DNA of 64,000 nucleotides from contig NZ_JALBGC010000002.1 of assembly GCF_022631375.1 (NCBI RefSeq), positions 682,001-746,000 of the forward strand, written 5' to 3'. Shown here one piece after another: positions 36,531 through 44,705 of this stretch. The notes under the pieces were generated by a model, which worked only from the letters and a program-made list of their open reading frames with translations, searched no databases and was not told the DNA's origin. The first letter of the stretch is position 1, and every line of letters starts with the position of its first letter. Both the position numbers and the translations under genes were made by a program. The DNA comes from Hymenobacter cyanobacteriorum. Its GTDB lineage: Bacteria > Bacteroidota > Bacteroidia > Cytophagales > Hymenobacteraceae.

Positions 36531-37637
36531 ATGGCCGTTGGCTTCCGCTTCCGCGATTTTGTGCCCGAAGACCAGCCCGAAAAGGGCTTTGAGTCGTTGT
36601 TTAAGCTGTTCATGCAGCTCGTTACCATCACCTCCGGCGACGTGGGTGAGGCCCTGTCCTGGCTCAATGAGCTGGATAAACAGTACGGCCTCACCGATGA
36701 TAACTACGGCATGGGCAATTTCATCGATGACCTGAAAAAGAAGGGTTACATTGATGAGAACGAGCAGCAAAAGGGCGAATTCAAGATTACGCCCAAAACC
36801 GAGCAGGGCATTCGCAAAAGTGCCTTGGAGGAGATTTTCGGCAAGCTCAAAAAAAGCAGCACCGGCAACCACCGCACGCCCCACACCGGCCAGGGCGACG
36901 AGCAGAGCACCGACCTGCGCGAATTCCGCTTCGGCGACTCACTGGAGTCGATTCAGATGACCGAATCCATCCGCAATGCCCAACTCAACCACGGCATGGA
37001 CAGCGGTGAGTTTATGCTGACCGAGGGCGACCTCGAAGTGCGCGAAAACGAGCACAAGTCGCAGACCAGCACCGTGCTGATGATTGACATTTCGCACTCG
37101 ATGATTCTCTACGGCGAAGACCGCATCACGCCGGCCAAAAAAGTGGCCATGGCCCTGGCCGAACTCGTGAAGCAGAAATACCCCAAAGATTTCCTCGACG
37201 TGATTGTGTTCGGCAACGATGCCTGGCAGATTGAAATCAAGGATTTGCCCTACCTGCAGGTCGGCCCCTACCACACCAACACCGTGGCTGGCCTGGAGCT
37301 GGCCATGGACCTGCTCCGCAAGCGCAAAACGCCCAACAAGCAGATTTTCATGATTACCGATGGCAAGCCCACCTGCCTGAAAGAGGGCACCGGCTACTAC
37401 AAAAACAGTTTCGGCCTCGACCGCAAGGTAGTGAACAAGACGCTGAACCTGGCCGCCGCCGCCCGCCGCGTGAAAATTCCCATCACCACCTTCATGATTA
37501 CCTCCGACCCGTATTTGCAGAAGTTCGTGGAGGAATTTACCGAGGTAAATCAGGGCAAGGCGTATTACTCCGGCCTGAAAGGGCTGGGCCACCTGGTGTT
37601 CGAGGACTACAAGAAAAACCGCCGCAAGACGCTGTAA
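36531..37637 (+). CDS. VWA-domain protein of the MoxR/VWA type
   Basis: 368 residues, no signal peptide. An N-terminal region (about 1-165) is charged and helical, with FRFRDFVPEDQPEKGFESLFKLFMQLVTITSGDVGEALSWL. The VWA domain occupies about residues 170-360. MIDAS residues are DISHS (Asp-x-Ser-x-Ser, about 180-184), a Thr in TNTVAG and Asp in ITDGKPT. Proteins like this pair with MoxR-family AAA+ ATPases to remodel or activate a target, and a ChlI/MoxR-like ATPase gene lies 2.3 kb downstream, at 39972, across two oppositely oriented genes. Confidence 0.85.
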   Translation: MAVGFRFRDFVPEDQPEKGFESLFKLFMQLVTITSGDVGEALSWLNELDKQYGLTDDNYGMGNFIDDLKKKGYIDENEQQKGEFKITPKTEQGIRKSALEEIFGKLKKSSTGNHRTPHTGQGDEQSTDLREFRFGDSLESIQMTESIRNAQLNHGMDSGEFMLTEGDLEVRENEHKSQTSTVLMIDISHSMILYGEDRITPAKKVAMALAELVKQKYPKDFLDVIVFGNDAWQIEIKDLPYLQVGPYHTNTVAGLELAMDLLRKRKTPNKQIFMITDGKPTCLKEGTGYYKNSFGLDRKVVNKTLNLAAAARRVKIPITTFMITSDPYLQKFVEEFTEVNQGKAYYSGLKGLGHLVFEDYKKNRRKTL

Positions 37638-37650
37638 AATTCGCATTAGC

Positions 37651-37749
37651 AAAAACGTCAGGCTAAGCTTGGCGAAGCCCCTCTACTGCCGAAGTAACCA
37701 ATTACTCTGCGCGGTAGAGGGGCTTCGCCAAGCTCAGCCTGACGTTTTT
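37651..37749. repeat. long inverted-repeat element (AAAAACGTCAGGCT arms)
   Basis: Arms 37651-37686 and 37714-37749 are 36 bp with one mismatch (outer AAAAACGTCAGGCT, inner GGCGAAGCCCCTCTAC). The core GTCAxGCTxAGCxTxGCGAAGCxxCT aligns with the arms at 39751 and 51457. It fills most of the gap between the convergent VWA and rhomboid genes and may serve as their terminator. Confidence 0.9.
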
Positions 37750-37769
37750 ATTTGAAGCTGCTGCAGCCT

Positions 37770-38600
37770 TCAGCGCGACAGGCGTTCCAGTTGCTTTTTC
37801 TCACGGGCGCTGAGGCTTTCGAGCCCCTTGCGGTTGATTTTATCGAGCAGCTCGTCGAGGTCGGCTTCCTGCTGGCGTACCTGCGCCTGGTATCGGTCGT
37901 CGACGGTTTGGTAGCCCGGGGCCGGCGCGAAAACGTTGCCCAGCACCAGCGCCCCGGGCTTTTTGATGAGCAGCACAAAGAAGGCCAGCGCCGGCAGCAG
38001 AATGGCCCCAATGGCTAAGTAGTTGGTGCGCAGCAGCTCCGGCCGCATGACAACTACGGTGAGTAGACCCACCAGCCCGCCGCCCAAATGCGCATCGTGC
38101 CCGATGTTGCCGAGCCGCCGGGTAATGCCGTAGGCGCAAAAAACCACGTACAGCAGCCCATACAACCAGCCCGGCACCATGAGCACACCCGGGAAACCCA
38201 CCTTCACCTCCGGCATCAGTGCAATGGCCGCAAACACCAGCCCGCTGATGGCGCCCGAAGCCCCCACGGCCGTGTACTCCGACTCGCGCCGGTGCAGCAG
38301 CAGCGAAAGCAGACTGCCGCCCAGTAGGCTAGCCACGTAGAGCATAAAATAGTTGCGGTAGCCCACCAGCAGCTCCACCACGCTGCTGAAGTAGTAGAAC
38401 GTCAGCACGTTCATCAGCAGGTGCACCCAGCCGGTGTGCAGCAGGCCCGAGGTCAGCAGCCGGTAGTATTGCCTGCCGTACAGAATGTCCTTGATGCGAA
38501 ACGCGTACTGGTCGAGGTATTCCGGTTTTTTGAATCCCTGATAGGATACGAGTAGCGTTACAATCAGAATAGCGAGGCCGACAATGCCAAACTCAGTCAT
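37770..38600 (-). CDS. rhomboid-family intramembrane serine protease
   Basis: 276 residues. About six transmembrane helices. The catalytic Ser is in the GASGAISGL motif (TM4, near residue 115) and the His in GHDAHLGGGLVGLL. The N-terminal RLLTSGLLHTGWVHLLMNVLTFYYF matches the rhomboid L1/TM2 start. The C-terminus has a charged coiled tail (QAQVRQQEADLDELLDKINRKGLESLSAREKKQLERL) typical of some Bacteroidota rhomboids. It cleaves membrane proteins within their transmembrane segments; substrates unknown. Confidence 0.93.
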   Translation of the reverse strand: MTEFGIVGLAILIVTLLVSYQGFKKPEYLDQYAFRIKDILYGRQYYRLLTSGLLHTGWVHLLMNVLTFYYFSSVVELLVGYRNYFMLYVASLLGGSLLSLLLHRRESEYTAVGASGAISGLVFAAIALMPEVKVGFPGVLMVPGWLYGLLYVVFCAYGITRRLGNIGHDAHLGGGLVGLLTVVVMRPELLRTNYLAIGAILLPALAFFVLLIKKPGALVLGNVFAPAPGYQTVDDRYQAQVRQQEADLDELLDKINRKGLESLSAREKKQLERLSR

Positions 38601-38755
38601 GGGGTAGAAAATCGAAATGCAGAAAAGGAGTGAGGCGAAACCAAATGCAGCCGGCCGGAAGTGGCTTTAGCTGCGAAAGTTACCGCCGCGAATTTGATTC
38701 TGAAAGTGGGCTGTCTGACCTGAGCCAAAGCGCTGGCAGCCGCTTGGCTACTTGC

Positions 38756-39742
38756 TTACTGTACCACGGCCCCGCCATCCTCCGGGGTGGCGTTTTTGAT
38801 TTTGGGCACTGCTTGCAGGTAGGCGAACAGCGCGTGCACTTCCTCGTCCGTGAGTAGCGAGTACTTGTTCATGGGGTAGTGCAGCGGCCCATTTGGTGAG
38901 AGCCCGAACCGCACGGCCCGCCCGAACTGCGCTTCGCTCCAGCCGCCAATGCCGGTGGCTACGTCGCCGGTGATATTGCGCGATACCACCGTCTGGCTCT
39001 CGTTATTCAGCAACGGGGTGCCGCCGCCGAGGTAGCCTTTCGATTTTTCGGGCTCGTAGGGGTTGTTGCTTTTGAAATCTTTTGAGTGGCATTCGAAGCA
39101 GTGGTAGCGGCCAATAACAAGGTAGCGGCCGAAGGCGCGGGCTTCGGTGGGTGGCGGGGCCAGCACCGGCGCGGCGGGCAGCCTGGCGGGCCGCATAATG
39201 GTGTTGCCGAGTAGCTTGAGCAGCAGCGACGGCTTCTGCGGCGGGGTGGGCGTGGGGTCGGGCTGCACCTGCGGGCTGGCCGAGCGCAGGAAGGCCACGA
39301 TGCTGGCCACGTCCTCGTCGCTCATGCGGGCGTAGTTGGGCATGATGAGCCGCAGGCGGCCGTCGGGGCCGATACCGGTGCGCAGCAGAGCCACCAACTG
39401 GCCGGTGGTCCAGCGGCCGATGCCGTGCTGCTGGTCCTGGGTAATGTTACTGGTATAGATGCGGCCGAAGTCGGGCGTGAGGTCGGCGAGGCGGTGGCCC
39501 GAGTACTTGTTGGTTTTGCGGTTGAGGTGGCAGTCGGCGCAGATGGAGAGCGTGAGTTTTTCGCCCAGGGCTACCCAGGCGGGGGTGAGGGGGATGGCCA
39601 CTTTTAGCAACGGCGGGGGGTAGCGCGGAATGCCGCGCACCTGCACAAACAGCAGGAAGCCGATAATGGCCAGCAGCGTTATGCCCACGAGCAGGGCCAG
39701 TCGGCGAAGCAGGGTTTTCATGGGGGAAGTGAAATTGCTCAT
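38756..39742 (-). CDS. membrane-anchored diheme c-type cytochrome
   Basis: About 328 residues. A single N-terminal helix (LALLVGITLLAIIGFLLFV) anchors two cytochrome c domains. Haem sites are CADCH (about residue 72) and CFECH (about residue 215). Candidate axial Met residues occur in IMPNYARM (domain 1) and YPMNKYSLL (domain 2). Each domain ends with the expected C-terminal helix (DEDVASIVAFLRS and DEEVHALFAYLQAV). Similar to the gluconate dehydrogenase/alcohol dehydrogenase cytochrome subunits; the electron donor is not encoded next to it. ATG 39721 is an alternative start. Longer starts overlap an inverted-repeat element. Confidence 0.85.
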   Translation of the reverse strand: MSNFTSPMKTLLRRLALLVGITLLAIIGFLLFVQVRGIPRYPPPLLKVAIPLTPAWVALGEKLTLSICADCHLNRKTNKYSGHRLADLTPDFGRIYTSNITQDQQHGIGRWTTGQLVALLRTGIGPDGRLRLIMPNYARMSDEDVASIVAFLRSASPQVQPDPTPTPPQKPSLLLKLLGNTIMRPARLPAAPVLAPPPTEARAFGRYLVIGRYHCFECHSKDFKSNNPYEPEKSKGYLGGGTPLLNNESQTVVSRNITGDVATGIGGWSEAQFGRAVRFGLSPNGPLHYPMNKYSLLTDEEVHALFAYLQAVPKIKNATPEDGGAVVQ

Positions 39743-39750
39743 TGTTAGCA

Positions 39751-39850
39751 CGTCATGCAGCGCGCAGCGAAGCATCTTTACCGCAATAGTAAAGCCTGCT
39801 AATAGAATTGCGTTGCGCGGTAAAGATGTTTCGCTGCGCGCTGCATGACG
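39751..39850. repeat. long inverted-repeat element (CGTCATGCAGCGCGC arms)
   Basis: Arms 39751-39784 and 39817-39850 are 34 bp with one mismatch (outer CGTCATGCAGCGCGC, inner GAAGCATCTTTACCGC). It lies between the divergent cytochrome c and AAA+ genes, directly upstream of the cytochrome start. Related to the elements at 37651 and 51457. Confidence 0.9.
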
Positions 39851-39971
39851 TTCTGCGTATTGTTCTACCCGACATCGGACCGCCCCAAACGACTCCCGCC
39901 AAACCGGCTGAACCTCCGGCCCACTTTCCCGGTTAAATAGTCCGGAAATTCCCTTCCGCCAATCTTTCTCT

Positions 39972-41495
39972 ATGCAGCACGAAACCATCCGTACCCTGGG
40001 CCAGCTCCGCGCCAGTGGCTATATCCCCCGCACCGTTAAGCAGGAGCTGCGGGAAAACCTCATCAGCAAGCTCAAAAACAAAGAAGACGTATTCCCCGGC
40101 ATTTTCGGCTACGATGAAACCGTGATTCCGGAATTGCAGCGCGCCATCCTGGCCGGGCACCACATCAACCTGCTCGGCCTGCGCGGCCAGGCCAAAACCC
40201 GCATCGCGCGCCTGCTCATCAACCTGCTCGACGAGTACATGCCCGTGGTGGAAGGCTCCGAGCTGAACGACGACCCGCTGCAGCCGCTGTCGGTATTCGC
40301 CAAAAACCTGATTGCCGAAAAAGGCGACGACACGCCCGTGGCCTGGATGCACCGCAACGACCGCTACACCGAGAAGCTGGCCACGCCCGACGTGTCGGTG
40401 GCCGACCTCATCGGCGATGCCGACCCCATCAAAGCCGCCACGCTGAAGCTGCCGTATTCCGACGAGCGGGTAATTCACTTCGGGCTGATTCCGCGGGCGC
40501 ACCGGGGCATTTTTGTAATTAACGAGCTACCCGACTTGCAGGCGCGCATCCAGGTGTCGCTGTTCAATATTTTGCAGGAAGGCGACATCCAGATTCGTGG
40601 TTTCAAGGTGCGCCTGCCGCTGGATATCCAGTTCATTTTCACTGCCAACCCGGAGGACTATACCAACCGCGGCAGCATCGTGACGCCGCTCAAGGACCGA
40701 ATTGACGCTCAGATTATCACGCACTACCCGAAATCGACCGAAGTTGGCAAGCGCATCACCAAGCAGGAAGCCCGCATCAAAGACGAGCAGAAGGGCATGG
40801 TGACCAGCAACGAAGTCATTCACGACCTCGTGGAGCAGGTGGCCGTGGAGGCCCGCGGTTCGGAGTTCGTGGACGCCAAATCGGGCGTGTCGGCCCGCCT
40901 CACCATCTCGGCCTACGAGCAGGTGATTGCCGGGGCCGAGCGCCGGGCGCTGGTGAACGGCGAAAGCAACACCTACGTGCGCGTGGGCGACTTCATCTCG
41001 GCCGTGCCCGCCATCACCGGCAAGGTGGAGCTGGTGTACGAGGGCGAGCAGGAGGGGGCCGGTATCGTGGCCGAAAAGCTGATGGGCAAGGCCATCCGCA
41101 CCCTGTTCCTGAACTACTTCCCCGACCCCGACAAGAGCAAGAAGCTCAAGAACCGCGTGTCGCCTTACAAGGCTATTCAGGAGTGGTTCGGCAATGGCAA
41201 CACGCTGGATTTGCTGCACGACGCCAGCACCGAGGATTATAAAAAAGCCTTGGACCAGGTGCCCGGCCTGCGCGACATCGTGACCGAGCTGCACCCCAAC
41301 GAAACGCCCGAGCACACCTACTTCCTCATGGAATTCCTACTCCACGGCCTGAGCGAGCACAGCCTGATTTCGCGCAACCGCCTCACGGCCGGCGCGCAGT
41401 TCAAGGATTTGCTGTCGTCGATGTTCACCATGCCCAGCTTCGGGGAAGATGAGGACGACGAGGACGAAGAAGAGAAGCCGCGCCGCCGCCGCTAA
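39972..41495 (+). CDS. MoxR/ChlI-like AAA+ ATPase
   Basis: 507 residues. AAA+ core at about residues 35-290. Walker A is GLRGQAKTR (about 73-81), a variant of GxxGxxKT/S. Walker B is GIFVINELPDLQARIQVSLFNILQEGDIQIRGFKVRLPLDIQFIFTANPEDYTNRGSI, the region with the helix-2 insert of the MoxR/magnesium-chelatase clade (Asn-Glu in place of Asp-Glu). The C-terminus is very acidic and ends in RRRR (EDEDDEDEEEKPRRRR). A partner VWA protein is encoded 2.3 kb upstream. It likely powers a chaperone-like activation step; the target is unknown. Confidence 0.87.
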   Translation: MQHETIRTLGQLRASGYIPRTVKQELRENLISKLKNKEDVFPGIFGYDETVIPELQRAILAGHHINLLGLRGQAKTRIARLLINLLDEYMPVVEGSELNDDPLQPLSVFAKNLIAEKGDDTPVAWMHRNDRYTEKLATPDVSVADLIGDADPIKAATLKLPYSDERVIHFGLIPRAHRGIFVINELPDLQARIQVSLFNILQEGDIQIRGFKVRLPLDIQFIFTANPEDYTNRGSIVTPLKDRIDAQIITHYPKSTEVGKRITKQEARIKDEQKGMVTSNEVIHDLVEQVAVEARGSEFVDAKSGVSARLTISAYEQVIAGAERRALVNGESNTYVRVGDFISAVPAITGKVELVYEGEQEGAGIVAEKLMGKAIRTLFLNYFPDPDKSKKLKNRVSPYKAIQEWFGNGNTLDLLHDASTEDYKKALDQVPGLRDIVTELHPNETPEHTYFLMEFLLHGLSEHSLISRNRLTAGAQFKDLLSSMFTMPSFGEDEDDEDEEEKPRRRR

Positions 41496-41540
41496 GCCCG
41501 CAGCGCAGTAGCGCGGACTTTTAGTCCGCGACAAAAACGC

Positions 41541-41579
41541 AAAAGGCCCGCGCACCAATCGGTGCGCGGGCCTTTTTTT
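41541..41579. terminator. bidirectional terminator between the AAA+ and methyltransferase-like genes
   Basis: AAAAGGCCCGCGCACC pairs with GGTGCGCGGGCCTTTT across an AATC loop, followed by more T. It sits between two convergent genes. A second short palindrome (CGCGGACTTTTAGTCCGCG, 41513-41531) lies just before it. Confidence 0.9.
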
Positions 41580-41616
41580 AGCCTGAAGCACATCGGCGCC
41601 ATCTGGCTTTCGGGCG

Positions 41617-43875
41617 CTACCGGGCGGCATCCCGGACGGCGGCCAGCTGCTGGTAGGCCGCAAATAGAAACTCCAGCCGCTCCTGCTCCGTGGCGAAGGG
41701 CTCCGGACGAAAGCAGCGGTCAATGGCCGCGTCGAGCCGGGCAGCGGCGGCGGCGCGTTCCGGCGAGAGGTAATCGCCCCAAAATGCATATACCGGACTG
41801 GGCGATGGATGGGGGCCGCGCACTGCCCGCACAGCGGCCACGGCCGCATCCACCTCGGCCAGCTGAGCCGGCGAGGGCGCGGCCGGAAACGGGAAATTGT
41901 GGTAGGTGAACGTGCCCTCGTTGCGGTAGCCATACTTCCAGAGGCCGCACAGCTGGCGAACCCAGGCGCTGAACATGGCCGAGATGACCATCCCAAACAA
42001 ATAAGGCGTGGCCTGCGGAATGTACTCGACCATGCTGCCCGGCAGCACCCGCGCCGCCACGTAGGCGGCCGACAGGTAGGCAGCATCTGGCTGCACCCCC
42101 AGGGGCAGCGCCACGTAGTTGCTGGTCGGGATGGCCGCGGGCGGCGGCTCGGGCCGGAACGCAGCCTCGGGAGACAGCTGCTGGCTCCAGGCCAGGCTTT
42201 TCTGGCGCTCGGCGTCGCGCAGTGCCCGCAGCCCTGGCAGATGGGCCCAGGCGGCGGCCGGCACCGCTTGCAGGTTCGCGCCCCAGAGGGACCGATTATC
42301 CCGGAAAAAGGTGAACGGCAGCACGTGCTGCAGGTAGGGCGCGGCCGCCGGTTCGCGGGCCAGCAGGGCCCGGTGCTTGCCCTCGTCCAGCAGCGTGTGG
42401 GTTGCTTCCGACGGATGGTTGCCGAAAGCCAGCGCGGGCACGTTGGCCAGGGGCCGCTGCCGGCGGGCAAACCAGACATCGGGGGCCGCCAGCAGGTAGT
42501 GGTTGATGTGGGGTACCAGCCGTAAGCGAGCCTCACTCGTCGGCGTGTCGTAGGCGAATAGCCGTTTCAGTGGCTCGGCCTGCCGGCCAATGCCCACCAC
42601 CACCTGGCTGGCATCGGCCCGGCCGTTGGGCAAAAACCGGCCAAAGGGGCGGTGGGCAAACTGGATAACCACGCCGTGCTCGTGCTGCATTTCCTGCCAG
42701 TAGTTGGCATTGGTGGGGCCCTGCAGGTCGTTTTTGGGTAGTAAAAAAGCGGCGCGGGACCCGGGCGCATACGCCAGGTAGCGCGCCACTCGCAGCAGGC
42801 CCCCAGTGCCGCTCCAGTGCGTGTGCCCCAGGGCCGGCCGGCCCAGCTGCCAGCCCCGCTGCAGGCCCTGCCGGCGGTAAGTGAAGTCGCCCAGTACGTA
42901 ATCGATGGGCGGCAGTCCGGTTTCCCAGTTAGCATCCTGCCGGAAGGCGTGTACCAGGTGCAGGCCCGGGGCCCGGGGTGGGCGCGGGTGGGGCCGCCCA
43001 AGCGCGGCGGCGCGGCGTTGGTTAAATTGGTGGTCCAGCAGCCACAGGGTCAGCTCGGCCACGCGGCCCAGAAAGTCGTCGGTTTCCAGGCCGGTGCACT
43101 GGCTTAGCTGCACGCCGGGCCCGGCCTCGGGGGCGGGCCGTCCGGGGCCGTAGCGGGCTTGCAGCAGCTCCAGCTCCAGTTGGCGCAGCTCGCGGTAGGC
43201 CACCGCCAGGAAGGCACCGCTGCCGCAGGCGGGGTCGAACAGCCGCAGGGTTGCCAGGCGCGCGTGCAGGCCGTCGAGGCGGGCGGCATCGTGGCCGGCC
43301 CGGGCCAGGTCCAGCCGCAGCTCATCCAGAAAAAGGGGGGCAACAACTTTCAGCACGTCCGCCTCCGGCATGTAGTGTTCGCCCAGGTGCTGCCGCTGGT
43401 ACGGGTCGAACAGCACCTGAAACAGCGCCCCGAACTCGAGCGGCGAGATGTGCGCCCAAGGACAGTGCGTGCAAGCCAGCAGCCGCTCGCGCAGCTCGGC
43501 CGTGAAAGCGGGCAGGGGCAGCACCTCGCCAAACAGCGCTTCGCCCAGGCACGGCAGCGTGGCCAGCACGGGCGGCAGCGTGGGCGGGCGCCGGCCCACC
43601 GGCTGGCTCAGGGTCTGGAACAGCTGGTGCAGCCGGGCGGCGGTGTCGGTGCCATCGGGGCGCGTGTGCGTTTCCAGCAGGTGGCGAAACTGGCCCGCGG
43701 CAAAAAGGCCCGCGTCTTCGGCAAAGCAGCAGCAGGCCACGCGCACCAGCAGCTCCTCCAGGGCGCGGTCCTGGGCGGGGTAGTCGCCAAAGCCGGCGGC
43801 GCGCAGGCCGTCGAACAGCTGGCCCAGCCGCTCAACGGCCTGGAGGGTAGCGGAGTCGGCAGGCGCAGGGGACAT
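41617..43875 (-). CDS. MmeI-type DNA methyltransferase homologue with altered motif IV
   Basis: 752 residues. It is collinear with the MmeI/Type IIL family but without the N-terminal nuclease domain. Residues about 40-185 are the helical spacer (ISPLEFGALFQVLFD, LGEHYMPEADVLKVVAPLFLDEL, the second including motif X). Motif I is FDPACGSGAFLAVAYREL (about 213-230). The expected motif IV (NPPF/NPPY) position reads VLGDFTY (327-333), so the catalytic Asn-Pro-Pro is lost. A target-recognition-like region follows, then the MmeI C-terminus FSAWVRQLCGLWKYGYRNE and NFPFP. It may therefore be an inactive DNA-binding protein or an enzyme with changed chemistry. No partner restriction gene is adjacent. 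Confidence 0.8.
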   Translation of the reverse strand: MSPAPADSATLQAVERLGQLFDGLRAAGFGDYPAQDRALEELLVRVACCCFAEDAGLFAAGQFRHLLETHTRPDGTDTAARLHQLFQTLSQPVGRRPPTLPPVLATLPCLGEALFGEVLPLPAFTAELRERLLACTHCPWAHISPLEFGALFQVLFDPYQRQHLGEHYMPEADVLKVVAPLFLDELRLDLARAGHDAARLDGLHARLATLRLFDPACGSGAFLAVAYRELRQLELELLQARYGPGRPAPEAGPGVQLSQCTGLETDDFLGRVAELTLWLLDHQFNQRRAAALGRPHPRPPRAPGLHLVHAFRQDANWETGLPPIDYVLGDFTYRRQGLQRGWQLGRPALGHTHWSGTGGLLRVARYLAYAPGSRAAFLLPKNDLQGPTNANYWQEMQHEHGVVIQFAHRPFGRFLPNGRADASQVVVGIGRQAEPLKRLFAYDTPTSEARLRLVPHINHYLLAAPDVWFARRQRPLANVPALAFGNHPSEATHTLLDEGKHRALLAREPAAAPYLQHVLPFTFFRDNRSLWGANLQAVPAAAWAHLPGLRALRDAERQKSLAWSQQLSPEAAFRPEPPPAAIPTSNYVALPLGVQPDAAYLSAAYVAARVLPGSMVEYIPQATPYLFGMVISAMFSAWVRQLCGLWKYGYRNEGTFTYHNFPFPAAPSPAQLAEVDAAVAAVRAVRGPHPSPSPVYAFWGDYLSPERAAAAARLDAAIDRCFRPEPFATEQERLEFLFAAYQQLAAVRDAAR

Positions 43876-43999
43876 GGCGGGCAGGCGAAAAACAGAAAAG
43901 AATGAATGTGAAGATAAGCTGCCCGGCCCCGCCGCTGGTCGCGCCGCGCCGGTTTGTTTTATGAAAAGCCGCTATATATTGCTTCAAATCTATTCTCTC

Positions 44000-44593
44000 A
44001 TGCGCTCCTGTTTCATCGCCTCCGCTTTCCTGCTGCTACTGGCTTTTCCGGGCTGGCCCGCCATTACCCAAGCCCCCAGGCCCGCGCTGCCAGCCGCCGG
44101 CAAAACCGTGGCCCAGACCCTGGCCCAGATGGGCATTGCCGCCACGTTCTACAAGGGCCTCAAAGCAGCCCGGCTTGATTCTCTGCTCAATGGCTCGTCC
44201 AAAAACCAGTACACCGTGTTCGTGCCCTCCAACGAGGCCTTTAAACGGCTGGCGGAGCACGGCCTGGGCCTGGCCTCCACCACCGGCCGCGGCCTCGACC
44301 AGCACCAGCAGGAGCTGCTGCTGCGTTTCCACGTCATCCCCGGCCGCTACCCCACCGAGGCCCTGAAATCCGGCCAGGCCCTGCGCTCGCTCAATCCCGC
44401 CTTCGCCGTGAAGGTGAGCGCGCAGGGACCGCGCGTGTTCGTGAGCGGCACCAACACCGCGCCTGTCGAACTGTTGAATGCCTACATTCTGTGCAGCAAC
44501 GGCGTGATTCACCTGATTGATGACGTGCTGCTGCCGTTTGCGCGGCAGGTCGCGCCGCCTCGGCCTGCCGCGCCGCGTCCGGCCGGGCAATAG
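44000..44593 (+). CDS. secreted fasciclin-domain protein
   Basis: About 197 residues. A signal peptide (SCFIASAFLLLLAFPGWPA) precedes one fasciclin (FAS1) domain. The hallmark motifs are YTVFVPSNEAFKRL (H1, about 72-85), LLLRFHVIPGRYPTEAL and ILCSNGVIHLIDDVLLP (H2). FAS1 domains mediate adhesion or matrix binding. A start at 43961 is in frame, adding 13 residues. The C-terminal tail is Pro/Arg/Ala-rich. It is convergent with the alpha-amylase gene. Confidence 0.85.
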   Translation: MRSCFIASAFLLLLAFPGWPAITQAPRPALPAAGKTVAQTLAQMGIAATFYKGLKAARLDSLLNGSSKNQYTVFVPSNEAFKRLAEHGLGLASTTGRGLDQHQQELLLRFHVIPGRYPTEALKSGQALRSLNPAFAVKVSAQGPRVFVSGTNTAPVELLNAYILCSNGVIHLIDDVLLPFARQVAPPRPAAPRPAGQ

Positions 44594-44634
44594 GTCAGCC
44601 GGCTGGATAAACGGTGACGAAGCTATATGTATGA

Positions 44635-44665
44635 AAAAAGGCGACCCCACCGGGGTCGCCTTTTT
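44635..44665. terminator. bidirectional terminator between the fasciclin and amylase genes
   Basis: AAAAAGGCGACCCC and GGGGTCGCCTTTTT form a perfect 14-bp stem with a 3-base loop and A/T runs on both sides. Confidence 0.9.
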
Positions 44666-44705
44666 AGGTTTGGGCCGTTGCAGCGGCCCGGGCAGCAGGG
44701 TGGGG

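Noticed and set aside
38601..38857. 75-codon plus-strand open frame between rhomboid and cytochrome c
   Set aside because: It runs into the cytochrome gene on the opposite strand and shows no start context or domain.
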